A DNA stretch of 37,178 bases from an uncultured Eubacteriales bacterium (GCA_902797945.1 CADBUU010000115.1:1-37178), one strand, 5' to 3'. Counted from the first letter of the stretch, positions 29,663 to 37,100 are shown. Numbers and translations: made by a program. The notes: a model not told the origin generated them from the sequence alone.

Positions 29663-30670
29663 TTATCCGGCAATAAGTCTTATTTTCTTTAAAAGAGCCG
29701 GATCGGCTGCAACTATACCTCCGCCGATTGCGGTTGAAAGTTCGGGATCGTCTACGAGGTTGACTCTGATTGCCATTTTATCTCTGAAATATTCCGCTAA
29801 CCCTACGACTTTACTCGTTCCTCCTGCAAGATAGACGCCCGAACGCCTTATCTCCGCAGAAACTTCGGCAGGCAATTTTGCCATTACCATAGAAGCAATT
29901 TCAAATATTTTATCAAAAAACATCTTTATCGGAAGATATACGTCCTGAGCCCCGACCGATATTTCGCGAGGCTTTCCGGTTGTAAGATCCCTTCCGTTTA
30001 CCGCCATTCTCGTTCCGTCGTTTTCATTTAAACTTCCGACTTGAATTTTTATTCTTTCCGCCGTGAGCGTCCCTATTTTTAAATTGAAATACTGCGCTAT
30101 ATAGTCGATAAGCATTGCATCGATATTGCTACCTCCCATATTGACGTTTACGCCCGCGATTACACCGTCCAAAGACACGGCGGCGATGCTCGTCGTTCCC
30201 CCTCCCAAATCCATGACGAAACAAGGAGTTGAATTGGTTATCGGAGCGCCAACGCCGAGAGCCGTCAAAATCGGCGCCTCAACGAAATCGACGTTAAAAA
30301 GTCCGGCGCCGTTCAATACTTTTTCATATTTCTTTATCTGTTCGTTTTCAAGTCCGCACGGAACTGCCAAAACCGCTTTCGGACGTAGTCCAAGCCTTTT
30401 TAAAGTGATTTTATTTATGAAATTTTCCATCATATCGGTCGCAACTTCTTCGTTTTCGATATTTGCCTCAAAAACGGGAAAAATAATCTGCGTCGCGTCC
30501 GCTGTTTTGCCGATAAGTTTTTTAGCGTCGCTTCCTATCGCCTTGATTTTACGATTATCTCCTGCGGCTGCCGCTACCACGCTCGGCTCAAACAAAACAA
30601 CGCCGGAACCGAGTTTATAAATCGCAGTATTTACCGAACCGACGTCGATCGCAATGACGTTATTTTTCAT
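29663..30670 (-). CDS. Divergent MreB-like actin-family protein
   Basis: A 335-residue MreB-family protein. Actin-fold motifs are present but altered: phosphate 1 DVGSVNTAIY (MreB usually DLGTANT), phosphate 2 VMDLGGGTTSIAAVSLDG, and adenosine motif GVYLAGGTSKVVGL (usually LTGGGA). MreB polymers guide wall synthesis in rods. The lack of mreC and mreD downstream, with queH instead, suggests a paralogue or a solitary MreB. It overlaps maf by 4 bp, a trace of the common maf-mreB order. Either shape control or a specialised role; sequence alone cannot decide. Confidence 0.85.
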   Translation of the reverse strand: MKNNVIAIDVGSVNTAIYKLGSGVVLFEPSVVAAAAGDNRKIKAIGSDAKKLIGKTADATQIIFPVFEANIENEEVATDMMENFINKITLKRLGLRPKAVLAVPCGLENEQIKKYEKVLNGAGLFNVDFVEAPILTALGVGAPITNSTPCFVMDLGGGTTSIAAVSLDGVIAGVNVNMGGSNIDAMLIDYIAQYFNLKIGTLTAERIKIQVGSLNENDGTRMAVNGRDLTTGKPREISVGAQDVYLPIKMFFDKIFEIASMVMAKLPAEVSAEIRRSGVYLAGGTSKVVGLAEYFRDKMAIRVNLVDDPELSTAIGGGIVAADPALLKKIRLIAG

Positions 30671-31230
30671 TTTAAAAACTCCTTTAAACTTTCTTCTATT
30701 CTCTCTAACGGAAGTCCTACTACGTTATCGTAATATCCGTTAAAACCTTTTATAAGTCCGAAACCGTCCTGTATACCGTAAGCGCCCGCTTTTCCTTGAT
30801 ACAAACCGCTTTTTATATACGCGTCTATCCTACCTTCGTCGAGTTCGTTAAAAGCGACTTCGGTTACAACGCTTCCGCTTTCTCTCATATCTCCCGAAAT
30901 AAGACAGTATCCCGTTATTACTTGATGAGTTTTACCGCTCAAATATTTTAGTATCCGCCTTGCGTCATTTTCGTCTTTCGGTTTTCCGAATATTTCTCCC
31001 GACAACGCAACTACCGTATCCGCGCCCAAAACGACTGAATTTTTATCTTCTATTCGACTGAAAACGTCTTCGGCTTTTAGACATGCGTTTCTTACGGCAA
31101 GTTTTTCGGGCGAAACCCCCTTTATCGACGATTGTTCTTTATCGCTCGCGATAATTTCAAAATTATAACCCGCCGACTTTAATATATCTCTGCGTCTTGG
31201 CGACGCGCTTGCAAGAATAAACCTTTTCAT
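30667..31230 (-). CDS. maf: Maf family nucleoside-triphosphate pyrophosphatase
   Basis: Hydrolyses non-canonical or modified nucleoside triphosphates such as dTTP/UTP analogues; Bacillus Maf affects septum formation. The 187-residue protein begins with the signature LASASPRRRDIL. It also has GADTVV (VVLGADTVVAL), SGKTHQVITGYCL, and GKAGAYGIQ with the conserved tail. The ATG has no Shine-Dalgarno and lies seven bases after a consensus -10, so the mRNA may be leaderless. First gene of the maf-mreB-queH-rsmD-coaD operon. Confidence 0.95.
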   Translation of the reverse strand: MKRFILASASPRRRDILKSAGYNFEIIASDKEQSSIKGVSPEKLAVRNACLKAEDVFSRIEDKNSVVLGADTVVALSGEIFGKPKDENDARRILKYLSGKTHQVITGYCLISGDMRESGSVVTEVAFNELDEGRIDAYIKSGLYQGKAGAYGIQDGFGLIKGFNGYYDNVVGLPLERIEESLKEFLK

Positions 31231-31237
31231 TTGTTTT

Positions 31238-31266
31238 ATTATACATTATTTACCTTTTTTTGTAAA
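31238..31266 (-). promoter_or_regulatory. consensus promoter of the maf operon, leaderless geometry
   Basis: Minus strand: -35 TTTACA (31261-31266), 17-bp spacer, -10 TATAAT (31238-31243). Only seven bases separate the -10 from the maf ATG, so transcription should begin at or next to the A of ATG. Confidence 0.85.
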
Positions 31267-31299
31267 GATATTTTTCATAAAGGAAGTAAATTATCCTCA

Positions 31300-31336
31300 A
31301 AAATAAAGAAAAGACGCTTTTCAAATGAAAAACGCC
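31300..31336 (-). terminator. terminator after rplL
   Basis: Minus-strand stem GGCGTTTTTC/GAAAAGCGTC (31313-31322 and 31327-31336) with two G-U pairs, then TTTTCTTTATTTT. It separates the r-protein block from maf. Confidence 0.85.
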
Positions 31337-31362
31337 TTGACTTATTTTTAAATATATGGTTA

Positions 31363-31734
31363 TTATTCCATAACTGCGGTTGCGCCGGCTTCCTTGAGTT
31401 TTGCAACCATCTTTTCCGCATCTTCCTTCGGAGCGGCTTCTTTAACGACTCCGCCTTTTTCAACGAGGTTCTTAGCGTCAACAAGTCCAAGTCCGGTAAT
31501 TTCACGAACAGCCTTGATAACGGCAATCTTATTTCCGCCAACATCTTTCAAAACAACGTTGAATTCGGTCTTTTCTTCTTCAGCGGGAGCAGCGGCTGCA
31601 ACAGCAGCGCCGGCAACGGCAACGGGAGCGGCAGCGCTAACGCCGAACTCTTCTTCGATTGCCTTAACCAAACTGTTAAGTTCCATAACAGTCATACCTT
31701 TGATTTCTTCGATAAATTTTGCAATATCTGCCAT
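31363..31734 (-). CDS. rplL: Ribosomal protein L7/L12
   Basis: The 123-residue stalk protein that recruits translation factors to the ribosome. An N-terminal dimerisation helix ([31 protein letters not shown]), an Ala-rich hinge (about 39-52), and the C-terminal globular domain ([31 protein letters not shown]) are all complete. AGAGAGG precedes the ATG. It is cotranscribed with rplJ (39-base gap) and is followed by a terminator and maf, not by rpoB as in most bacteria. Confidence 0.98.
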   Translation of the reverse strand: MADIAKFIEEIKGMTVMELNSLVKAIEEEFGVSAAAPVAVAGAAVAAAAPAEEEKTEFNVVLKDVGGNKIAVIKAVREITGLGLVDAKNLVEKGGVVKEAAPKEDAEKMVAKLKEAGATAVME

Positions 31735-31773
31735 TTTATTTTTCCTCTCTAAATTTTATTTTGCTCTTACAAA

Positions 31774-32274
31774 TCAAGCAGTTTCCTGCTCTTTCTTTTC
31801 TGCGACTGCGTTAAGAGCAACAGCCAAGCCGCGAACGACGCCGGACAATGCGCCGGCAAGTTGAGCGATAAGAACGTCTTTGGACGGAATCGCCGCAAGT
31901 TGTTTAACACCTTTCTGATCAACGTAAGCTCCGTCGACGTATGCGCTCTTGACCGAAATCTTGTCGTTAGTGTCTTTACACATATCTACCGCAACTTTTG
32001 CGGCGGAAGTTTCATCGGGACAGAATGCAACGGACGTAGTTCCGTTTAAATCGTTGTCGAACGCAGTAACGTCGAGTTCGTTGAAAGCTTTACGAAGCAA
32101 CGTATTTTTCAATACCTTGTATTCGGTGTTAGCTTTTCTCATCTTGTTACGGAATTCGGTATCTTCGGCTACGGTAAGTCCCTTATAATCGATAAGAATT
32201 ACCGACTTGGAAGCGTTTATCTTTGCCTTGATTTCTTCAACGATCTGTTTTTTAGCCTCAATATTTGCTGACAA
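31774..32274 (-). CDS. rplJ: Ribosomal protein L10
   Basis: The 166-residue base of the ribosomal stalk, binding 23S rRNA and the L7/L12 dimers through its C-terminal helix. Start codon is TTG (32272-32274), with AGGAGG eight bases upstream. The N-terminus (SANIEAKKQIVEEIKAKINASKSVI) and the KNTLLRKAF motif are typical. It is autoregulated in Firmicutes by binding an L10 leader, whose conserved elements are readable upstream (32366-32418), together with an attenuator hairpin. Confidence 0.97.
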   Translation of the reverse strand: MSANIEAKKQIVEEIKAKINASKSVILIDYKGLTVAEDTEFRNKMRKANTEYKVLKNTLLRKAFNELDVTAFDNDLNGTTSVAFCPDETSAAKVAVDMCKDTNDKISVKSAYVDGAYVDQKGVKQLAAIPSKDVLIAQLAGALSGVVRGLAVALNAVAEKKEQETA

Positions 32275-32426
32275 ACCTTTTACCTCCTGTTTTTTTCAAG
32301 AAATAAACCCCCGACAGCGCGAAGCAATCGGGGGCATAATTCGAATAAAATTCATTTTACGCTTTGATTACCTCGGCGGGCAGCGCGTTTGCGCTTTAAA
32401 GCCTGCTGTCTTCGGCTATTTAATTC
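32275..32426 (-). ncRNA. L10 ribosomal-protein leader
   Basis: Minus-strand leader from the predicted start (about 32426) to rplJ. The conserved parts of the Firmicutes L10 leader can be read: GCCGAAGACAGCAGG near 32405-32418 and CTGCCCGCCGAGGTAAT near 32365-32380, separated by a GCGC-rich hairpin. L10 or L10(L12)4 binding here represses rplJL. Confidence 0.88.
32301..32334 (-). terminator. attenuator hairpin in the L10 leader
   Basis: Seven-base stem CCCCCGA/TCGGGGG (32308-32314 and 32328-32334) followed on the minus strand by TTTATTT, about 25 bases before rplJ. It fits a transcription attenuator formed when L10 binds the leader. Confidence 0.8.
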
Positions 32427-32432
32427 TTTAAC

Positions 32433-32461
32433 ATTATATCATCAATGATATAACTTGTCAA
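32433..32461 (-). promoter_or_regulatory. consensus promoter of rplJL
   Basis: Minus strand: perfect TTGACA (32456-32461), 17-bp spacer, perfect TATAAT (32433-32438), seven bases from the rplA stop. Confidence 0.93.
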
Positions 32462-32467
32462 ATAAAA

Positions 32468-33157
32468 TTACGCGTTTTTAGGCAAAACTTTTACGCCCGG
32501 GCCCATAGTGCTGGTAACCGAAACGCTCTTAACGTATTGTCCTTTCGCGGCAGCCGGCTTAGCCTTTAAAATAGCGTCAGCCAAAGCGTTGTAGTTTTCA
32601 ACGAGTTTTTCTTTACCGAAACTCTTCTTTCCGATAGCGCAGTGGATAATGGCTTGTTTATCAAGTCTGTATTCGACTTTACCTGCTTTAATATCGGAAA
32701 TAGCTTTCGCTACGTCCATAGTAACCGTTCCGCTCTTCGGGTTAGGCATCAAACCTTTAGGTCCTAAAAGTTTACCTATTCTTCCGACTACGCCCATCAT
32801 ATCGGGAGTAGTGATAACAGCGTCGAAATCGAACCAGTTGTCCTTTTGAATTTTGGCAACGAGTTCTTCCGCTCCGACGTAATCTGCTCCGGCAGCCAAA
32901 GCGGCGTCAGCCTTATCGCCTTTCGCCAAAACCAAAACCTTAACGGTTTTACCTGTTCCGTTTGGAAGAACGATAACGCCTCTGACTTGTTGATCGGCCT
33001 GTTTGGGATCAACGCCTAAACGGCAATGGAATTCTATAGTTTCGTCGAATTTTGCTTTCGCATTGTTTAAAACGATGTCGATAGCTTCGCCTACTTCGTA
33101 TTGTTTAGTGCGGTCAAACGCCTTAATTGATTCGGCGTATTTTTTTCCGTATTTCAT
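32468..33157 (-). CDS. rplA: Ribosomal protein L1
   Basis: The 229-residue L1-stalk protein, also a translational repressor of its own operon. Typical segments: [62 protein letters not shown] and the C-terminal [18 protein letters not shown] precedes the ATG. A copy of the L1-binding-like motif lies in the 49-base gap to rplK, and a second one upstream of rplK. Confidence 0.98.
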   Translation of the reverse strand: MKYGKKYAESIKAFDRTKQYEVGEAIDIVLNNAKAKFDETIEFHCRLGVDPKQADQQVRGVIVLPNGTGKTVKVLVLAKGDKADAALAAGADYVGAEELVAKIQKDNWFDFDAVITTPDMMGVVGRIGKLLGPKGLMPNPKSGTVTMDVAKAISDIKAGKVEYRLDKQAIIHCAIGKKSFGKEKLVENYNALADAILKAKPAAAKGQYVKSVSVTSTMGPGVKVLPKNA

Positions 33158-33169
33158 TAAATCCTCCTT

Positions 33170-33198
33170 GTGGTTCGCGCGGGGATAACCCCTCCCAC
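33170..33198 (-). promoter_or_regulatory. L1-leader-like RNA motif between rplK and rplA
   Basis: On the minus strand GTGGGAGGGG (33189-33198), then GGGG-TTAT-CCCC, GCGCG, and a closing CCAC (33170-33173), just before the rplA ribosome site. The GTGG/CCAC pair and GGGAGG side match the other copy before rplK. Likely L1 autoregulatory site. Confidence 0.6.
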
Positions 33199-33206
33199 TT
33201 TAAACT

Positions 33207-33632
33207 TTATTCTTCTACAGTTATACCCATACTGCGAGCGGTTCCCTTTATCATGCTCATTGCCGCTTCGAGCGAAGCCGCATTGAGGTCGGGCATCTTT
33301 TGTTTCGCGATTTCTTCAACTTGCGCCTTGGTAAGCTTAGCGACTTTAACCTTGTTAGGTTTAGCGCTTGCCGTTTCTATACCGCACGCCTTCTTGATAA
33401 GAACGGGCGCCGGCGGCGTTTTAAGAATAAACGTGAACGAACGATCCTGATAAATGGTGATGACCACGGGAATAATCAAACCGACGTCATTTGCCGTTTT
33501 TGCGTTGAATTCCTTCGTGAATCCCGGAATGTTGATACCGTAAGGGCCTAACGTAGAACCGACCGGTGGTCCGGGGGTCGCTTTTCCGGCTTGCAGTTGC
33601 AATTTTACGATTGCAGTAACTTTTTTAGCCAT
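33207..33632 (-). CDS. rplK: Ribosomal protein L11
   Basis: The 141-residue protein of the GTPase-associated centre; also needed for RelA-type stringent signalling. The ATG at 33630-33632 is supported by GGAGGA upstream and by the usual start [20 protein letters not shown]; longer versions run through the leader motif. It includes [16 protein letters not shown] and the C-terminal rRNA-binding [11 protein letters not shown]. In tandem with rplA, both under L1-type control. Confidence 0.98.
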   Translation of the reverse strand: MAKKVTAIVKLQLQAGKATPGPPVGSTLGPYGINIPGFTKEFNAKTANDVGLIIPVVITIYQDRSFTFILKTPPAPVLIKKACGIETASAKPNKVKVAKLTKAQVEEIAKQKMPDLNAASLEAAMSMIKGTARSMGITVEE

Positions 33633-33650
33633 ATTTCTCCTCCATAGATT

Positions 33651-33695
33651 GTGGTGATAACAGAGCGTCATGAACGTATTTAACGCCCCTCCCAC
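33651..33695 (-). promoter_or_regulatory. L1-leader-like RNA motif upstream of rplK
   Basis: GTGGGAGGGG (33686-33695 read on the minus strand), an internal hairpin, and a closing CCAC (33651-33654), about 20 bases before rplK. It has the same opening ten bases and closing CCAC as the motif before rplA. Confidence 0.65.
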
Positions 33696-33704
33696 TATAT
33701 AAAG

Positions 33705-33722
33705 GCAAGCGAAAATGCTTGC
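33705..33722 (-). terminator. short hairpin between nusG and rplK
   Basis: GCAAGC (33705-33710) and GCTTGC (33717-33722) with a six-base loop; on the minus strand CTTTATATAG follows. A weak or partial terminator, or part of the rplK leader. Confidence 0.45.
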
Positions 33723-33748
33723 GATTAAACTTATTTAATAATCGGAAA

Positions 33749-34288
33749 TCAAATTTCCGCTTCGGTCTTTTCAAATTGACCGTATTCGAGTTCGACTTCC
33801 GTTTCCGTTCCCCACATCGTAACTTTAACTCTCGCTTTCTGAGTTGCGGCGTTGAGGTCGGTTATGATTCCCACGCCGTCTTTAAGCGGACCGTCAACGA
33901 TTTTAACGCTGTCGCCGACAGACATATCGAGATTTTCAATAACGGGTTTTTCGAGTCTCATTTTTCTGACCTCTTCTTCTCCGAGAGGCGTTGCTCTGCC
34001 TTGCGGACCGACGAAACCCGTAACTCCCCTCGTGTTTGTAAGGAGGAACCACATATCGTTGGAATAAACCATTTTTATAAAAACGTAGGACGGAATAAGT
34101 TTACGGGAAACGACTTTCTTTTTCCCGTTCTTTTCCTCTATGGTTTCTTCCATGGGAATTTTAATATCTAAAATGGTATCGCTTAAATTATTGTTTTCAA
34201 TAAGTTTTTCGATATTATCCTTTACGAGAGATTCGTAACCCGAATAAGTATGAATAACGTACCATTTAGCCGTTTCGGGGCTACCCAT
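33749..34288 (-). CDS. nusG: Transcription elongation factor NusG
   Basis: A 179-residue factor that binds RNA polymerase and influences pausing, termination and coupling to ribosomes. The NGN domain starts AKWYVIHTYSGYESLVKDNIEKL, with the PSYVFIKM strand and NTRGVTGFVG; a KOW domain follows (VGDSVKIVDGPLKDGVGIITDLN). GAGGTG is eight bases before the ATG. Directly follows secE (2-base gap), the conserved order. Confidence 0.98.
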   Translation of the reverse strand: MGSPETAKWYVIHTYSGYESLVKDNIEKLIENNNLSDTILDIKIPMEETIEEKNGKKKVVSRKLIPSYVFIKMVYSNDMWFLLTNTRGVTGFVGPQGRATPLGEEEVRKMRLEKPVIENLDMSVGDSVKIVDGPLKDGVGIITDLNAATQKARVKVTMWGTETEVELEYGQFEKTEAEI

Positions 34289-34290
34289 TT

Positions 34291-34578
34291 TTAAAGCACC
34301 TCGCCTATAAACGCAAGCGCCGAAGACGCTCCGCCCTGAATCAACTTAAGAGCTTGTTGAAGTCCGAGGTCGATTACCATTATAAGGACAAGCATAACGA
34401 GCACGAATGCGAGAACGCAGCCGAGTTGCTTTATAACCGTCCCGAAAGTGGGCCAGGTAACCTTTTTAAGTTCGGAAAAAATCTCCTTTATTTTACGCCC
34501 GATACGAACGAAAAAATTAGGTTTATCCGACTTTTTTGTCTTCTTGACGTCTTTTGCGTCAACCTTTTTGTTTTCCAT
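34291..34578 (-). CDS. secE: Preprotein translocase subunit SecE
   Basis: A 95-residue single-spanning subunit that clamps SecY in the export channel. A charged N-terminus with Lys-rich start (KKVDAKDVKKTKKSDK) leads to the amphipathic FFVRIGRKIKEIFSELKKVTWPTFGTVIKQ, the family hallmark, then a membrane helix (about 52-74, VLAFVLVMLVLIMVIDLGL). GAGGT precedes the ATG. Lies between rpmG and nusG. Confidence 0.96.
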   Translation of the reverse strand: MENKKVDAKDVKKTKKSDKPNFFVRIGRKIKEIFSELKKVTWPTFGTVIKQLGCVLAFVLVMLVLIMVIDLGLQQALKLIQGGASSALAFIGEVL

Positions 34579-34606
34579 AAATAGTTTACCTCTCGCGAAT
34601 ATAAAC

Positions 34607-34771
34607 TTACTTCGTTTCCTTGTGAAGAGTGTGCTTCTTGCAGAACGGGCAATATTTGTTGAGTTCTATTCTGTCAGGATCGTTCTTTTTGTTCTTATAA
34701 TCGTCGTAATTTCTCTGTTTACATTCAGTACAAGCCAAGGTAATTCTTGTTCTAGTGTTTCCTTTTGCCAT
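34607..34771 (-). CDS. rpmG: Ribosomal protein L33, zinc-binding (C+) form
   Basis: A 54-residue protein of the large subunit, readable on the minus strand from CAT 34769-34771 to a TAA at 34607-34609. It begins [20 protein letters not shown] and ends with [15 protein letters not shown]. Two CxxC pairs (C14-C17, C41-C44) make the zinc-ribbon form. It begins the rpmG-secE-nusG block; GGAAGG lies ten bases upstream. The usual tRNA-Trp between rpmG and secE of many Firmicutes is absent here. Confidence 0.96.
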   Translation of the reverse strand: MAKGNTRTRITLACTECKQRNYDDYKNKKNDPDRIELNKYCPFCKKHTLHKETK

Positions 34772-34786
34772 ATCTTTCGCCTTCCC

Positions 34787-34816
34787 AAAAAATTAACACC
34801 CCGTTTGAGGTGCTAA
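34787..34816 (-). terminator. terminator-like hairpin at the transcript start of rpmG
   Basis: Minus-strand stem TTAGCACCTC/GGGGTGTTAA (34807-34816 and 34793-34802) with loop AAAC and a run of six T (34787-34792). It begins at or just before the predicted start site (about 34813) of the promoter at 34820-34848 and ends 15 bases before the rpmG ATG. Confidence 0.75.
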
Positions 34817-34819
34817 TAT

Positions 34820-34848
34820 ATTCTACAATATTTTTATATACTTGTCAA
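34820..34848 (-). promoter_or_regulatory. promoter of rpmG-secE-nusG
   Basis: Minus strand: -35 TTGACA (34843-34848), 17-bp spacer, -10 TAGAAT (34820-34825). Confidence 0.88.
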
Positions 34849-34910
34849 ACGTTTTACGATATTTTTTTATTTTAATTTTATTTTAATATTTTTTTATTTG
34901 ACTAAGATCG

Positions 34911-35582
34911 TTATTCCGCTTTCCCGGCAAGGAAATCTTCGACTTCTTTTATAGCGTCGACTTCGGTAAATTTCGGATTTTCTTTAAGTCCGTGAAGTTC
35001 GGCGCATTGGTCGATAAGAAGTTTAGCGTATTTGACCGCTCTGCCGGACTTGATACGAAGGAGAACGGGGACGGTCTCGTAAGTTTTTTTATCTCTCATA
35101 TCCTTACAATGGAATTTAGGATCGGTCGTCGCAATATCCATATTAAGATAGAGTTTAAGAGTTTTGCCTGCGACGGAGAGTTTTACGAAATGAAGTCTGC
35201 CCTGATTGATACTGTCGAACTTCTTAGAAAGTCTCGACTTTAATTTTTTGAAACGAAGAGCGTAATTTTTGAGTTCGTCGTAACGGTCCTGTAAAAGTTC
35301 GTCCGCCTTCATCATCTTCTGAGCGAAAGTCGGCGAAGGAAGATATTTAGGTCCTTCCGCAACGGGAGCCTCGATCTCGTCCGCAATAACGGGCGCGGTT
35401 GCGTCCATAACGGCAAGTTCTTCAACGTTCTCGAATTCTGCAGGATAATATTTACCCAAATCTCTCCTGCACGCTTCGAGCAAGTTCTGATCGACGTCGA
35501 AACTTTCTTCGCAAACGTTTGCGAAAAATCCGTTTTTCAAAGCGGCTTCCTGATCAACTTTCGTTCCCGCATAAGTTCTCAT
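34911..35582 (-). CDS. Conserved hypothetical protein with Lys-rich C-terminal domain
   Basis: A 223-residue soluble protein. The start at 35582 is supported by GAGGTG upstream and by the promoter at 35625-35653, which lies inside any longer version. Two parts are visible: an acidic N-terminal half (FENVEELAVMDATAPVIADE) and a basic domain from about residue 95 (LQDRYDELKNYALRFKKLKS, SRLSKKFDSINQGRLHFVKL, GKTLKLYLNM, DKKTYETVPVLLRIKSGRAV). I recall the second part as a repeated, uncharacterised domain in proteins of uncultured Clostridia. No catalytic motif, signal peptide or membrane helix. Function unknown. Confidence 0.8.
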   Translation of the reverse strand: MRTYAGTKVDQEAALKNGFFANVCEESFDVDQNLLEACRRDLGKYYPAEFENVEELAVMDATAPVIADEIEAPVAEGPKYLPSPTFAQKMMKADELLQDRYDELKNYALRFKKLKSRLSKKFDSINQGRLHFVKLSVAGKTLKLYLNMDIATTDPKFHCKDMRDKKTYETVPVLLRIKSGRAVKYAKLLIDQCAELHGLKENPKFTEVDAIKEVEDFLAGKAE

Positions 35583-35624
35583 ACCTACACCTCGTTTTGC
35601 ATAATTTTTGACTATTTCATTTAT

Positions 35625-35653
35625 ATTATATACCATTATCCTTTTTTTTTCAA
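35625..35653 (-). promoter_or_regulatory. promoter of the conserved hypothetical gene
   Basis: Minus strand: -35 TTGAAA (35648-35653), 17-bp spacer, -10 TATAAT (35625-35630); leader about 36 nt. It rules out the longer upstream start. Confidence 0.82.
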
Positions 35654-35721
35654 GCATAAACGATGAAATTTTTTAAATTTTAGTATAATTTTAACTTTTT
35701 TTTATTTGTTTTTTATTTTAA

Positions 35722-35750
35722 TTGACATTTTGATATTGCCGGCGTATAAT
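35722..35750 (+). promoter_or_regulatory. consensus promoter of the antiporter gene
   Basis: Perfect TTGACA (35722-35727), 17-bp spacer, perfect TATAAT (35745-35750); leader about 32 nt. Confidence 0.9.
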
Positions 35751-35788
35751 ACAATAACGTTTGAACGATTATAAACGGATTATATATT

Positions 35789-37045
35789 ATGGAATTAGTA
35801 AATATTTTTTATTATCTTGCGATTATTTTGATATTTTCGAAATCTTTCGGGCTTTTATCGAGGAAGATCGGCTTGCCGCAAGTTGCGGGAATGGTCGTTG
35901 CCGGCGTTCTCGTCGGACTTTTGGGCAATTTGCACAGAGATGATAACTTCTTCCTTTGGTTTTTTATGAAACCGACGGGAGAGGAAATGGATATACTGCA
36001 CGTTTTCAGCCAGATAGGCGTCGTGCTTATTTTGTTTTCAAGCGGACTCGAAACCAACCTCGGCGACCTTAAAAAAAGCGGATTTGCCGCAACGATGATA
36101 GCGCTTGCCGGCGTTGTCACTCCGATGCTGCTCGGAACTCTCGGCTGTCTTGCGTATATGAACGGATTTTCCGAATGGGGAGAAGACAAACTTCTCAATT
36201 CGATTTTCGTCGGAACGATACTTGCCGCCACGAGCGTAGGCATTACCGCCGAAACGCTCAAAGAACTCGGCAAACTTAACGGGAAAATCGGTCAGACTAT
36301 AATGAGCGCCGCAATTATAGACGACGTTTTAGGAATAATCGCTTTAAGCATAGTTACGGGAATAAGAGGGGGCGGAGCAAGCCAGATATGGATAACTCTC
36401 CTTAAAGTCTTCAGTTTCTTTGCTTTTTCGATTGGATTCGGCATACTTTTACGTTTATACTTCAAATGGGAAGAACGCAAATTCCCGCACAAAAGAAGAA
36501 CGAGCATATTCGCATTCGGTATGTGTTTTCTCTTTGCATTCTGCGCTGAAAAGTTTTTCGACGTTGCGTCGATAACGGGGGCTTATATGGCGGGAATAAT
36601 GCTAAGCGGTCTCGACGACACGAAATTCGTCGACAGAAAGGTCGTCGTGAGCGGATATATGATTTTCTCCCCGATTTTCTTCTCATATATCGGTATAAGC
36701 GCCGATTTCAGCGGTTTTAATCTCTCTTATCTTTTGTTCGCCATAACGTTTATAGTTTTGGGAATTCTCGGAAAAATTATAGGTTGCGGTCTTACGTCTA
36801 TGCCTTTCGGTTTCAATTTTAAAGAGTCTGCGACCGTCGGATGCGGAATGATAGCGAGAGGAGAAGTCGCGCTTGCGGTTTATGCGGCAGGCAAATCGTT
36901 GATTGCTCCCGTGAACGGAGTCGACCCCCTCGTGGCGACTATAATTCTCATAGTATTTTCATCGATACTTTGCCCCTCTTTATTAAAACTGCTGTTCAAA
37001 GAAAAGCCGACAGAACTTTTGTCTCCCCAAGCCGATAACAAATAA
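35789..37045 (+). CDS. CPA2-family cation:proton antiporter
   Basis: A 418-residue membrane protein with about twelve helices, exchanging Na+ or K+ for protons. Typical CPA2 marks: GLLSRKIGLPQVAGMVVAGVLVG at the N-terminus, GVVLILFSSGLETNLGDLKK, the unwound-helix region TILAATSVGITAETLKELG, and the ion-binding Asp pair in SAAIIDDVLGIIALS. A later GCGMIARGEVALAVYAAG is also typical. No C-terminal TrkA-N domain, so not a full Kef channel. The ribosome site is weak (CGGATT, 11 bases). Substrate ion not predictable. Confidence 0.92.
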   Translation: MELVNIFYYLAIILIFSKSFGLLSRKIGLPQVAGMVVAGVLVGLLGNLHRDDNFFLWFFMKPTGEEMDILHVFSQIGVVLILFSSGLETNLGDLKKSGFAATMIALAGVVTPMLLGTLGCLAYMNGFSEWGEDKLLNSIFVGTILAATSVGITAETLKELGKLNGKIGQTIMSAAIIDDVLGIIALSIVTGIRGGGASQIWITLLKVFSFFAFSIGFGILLRLYFKWEERKFPHKRRTSIFAFGMCFLFAFCAEKFFDVASITGAYMAGIMLSGLDDTKFVDRKVVVSGYMIFSPIFFSYIGISADFSGFNLSYLLFAITFIVLGILGKIIGCGLTSMPFGFNFKESATVGCGMIARGEVALAVYAAGKSLIAPVNGVDPLVATIILIVFSSILCPSLLKLLFKEKPTELLSPQADNK

Positions 37046-37080
37046 AAAAGACTTACCGACAACAAATAAAAACACACTTA
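37032..37080 (+). repeat. Imperfect 24/25-bp tandem duplication at the antiporter 3' end
   Basis: CCGATAACAAATAAAAA (37032-37048) recurs as CCGACAACAAATAAAAA (37056-37072); each unit ends in ACTTA and the units abut (37032-37055 and 37056-37080). The first unit contains the antiporter stop codon. Confidence 0.85.
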
Positions 37081-37100
37081 CGCCCCGAAGGAAAATGATA

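Noticed and set aside
31231-31864. Long plus-strand ORFs opposite rplL and rplJ
   Set aside because: Arise from Ala-rich r-protein sequence read in reverse; they cross the rplL terminator.
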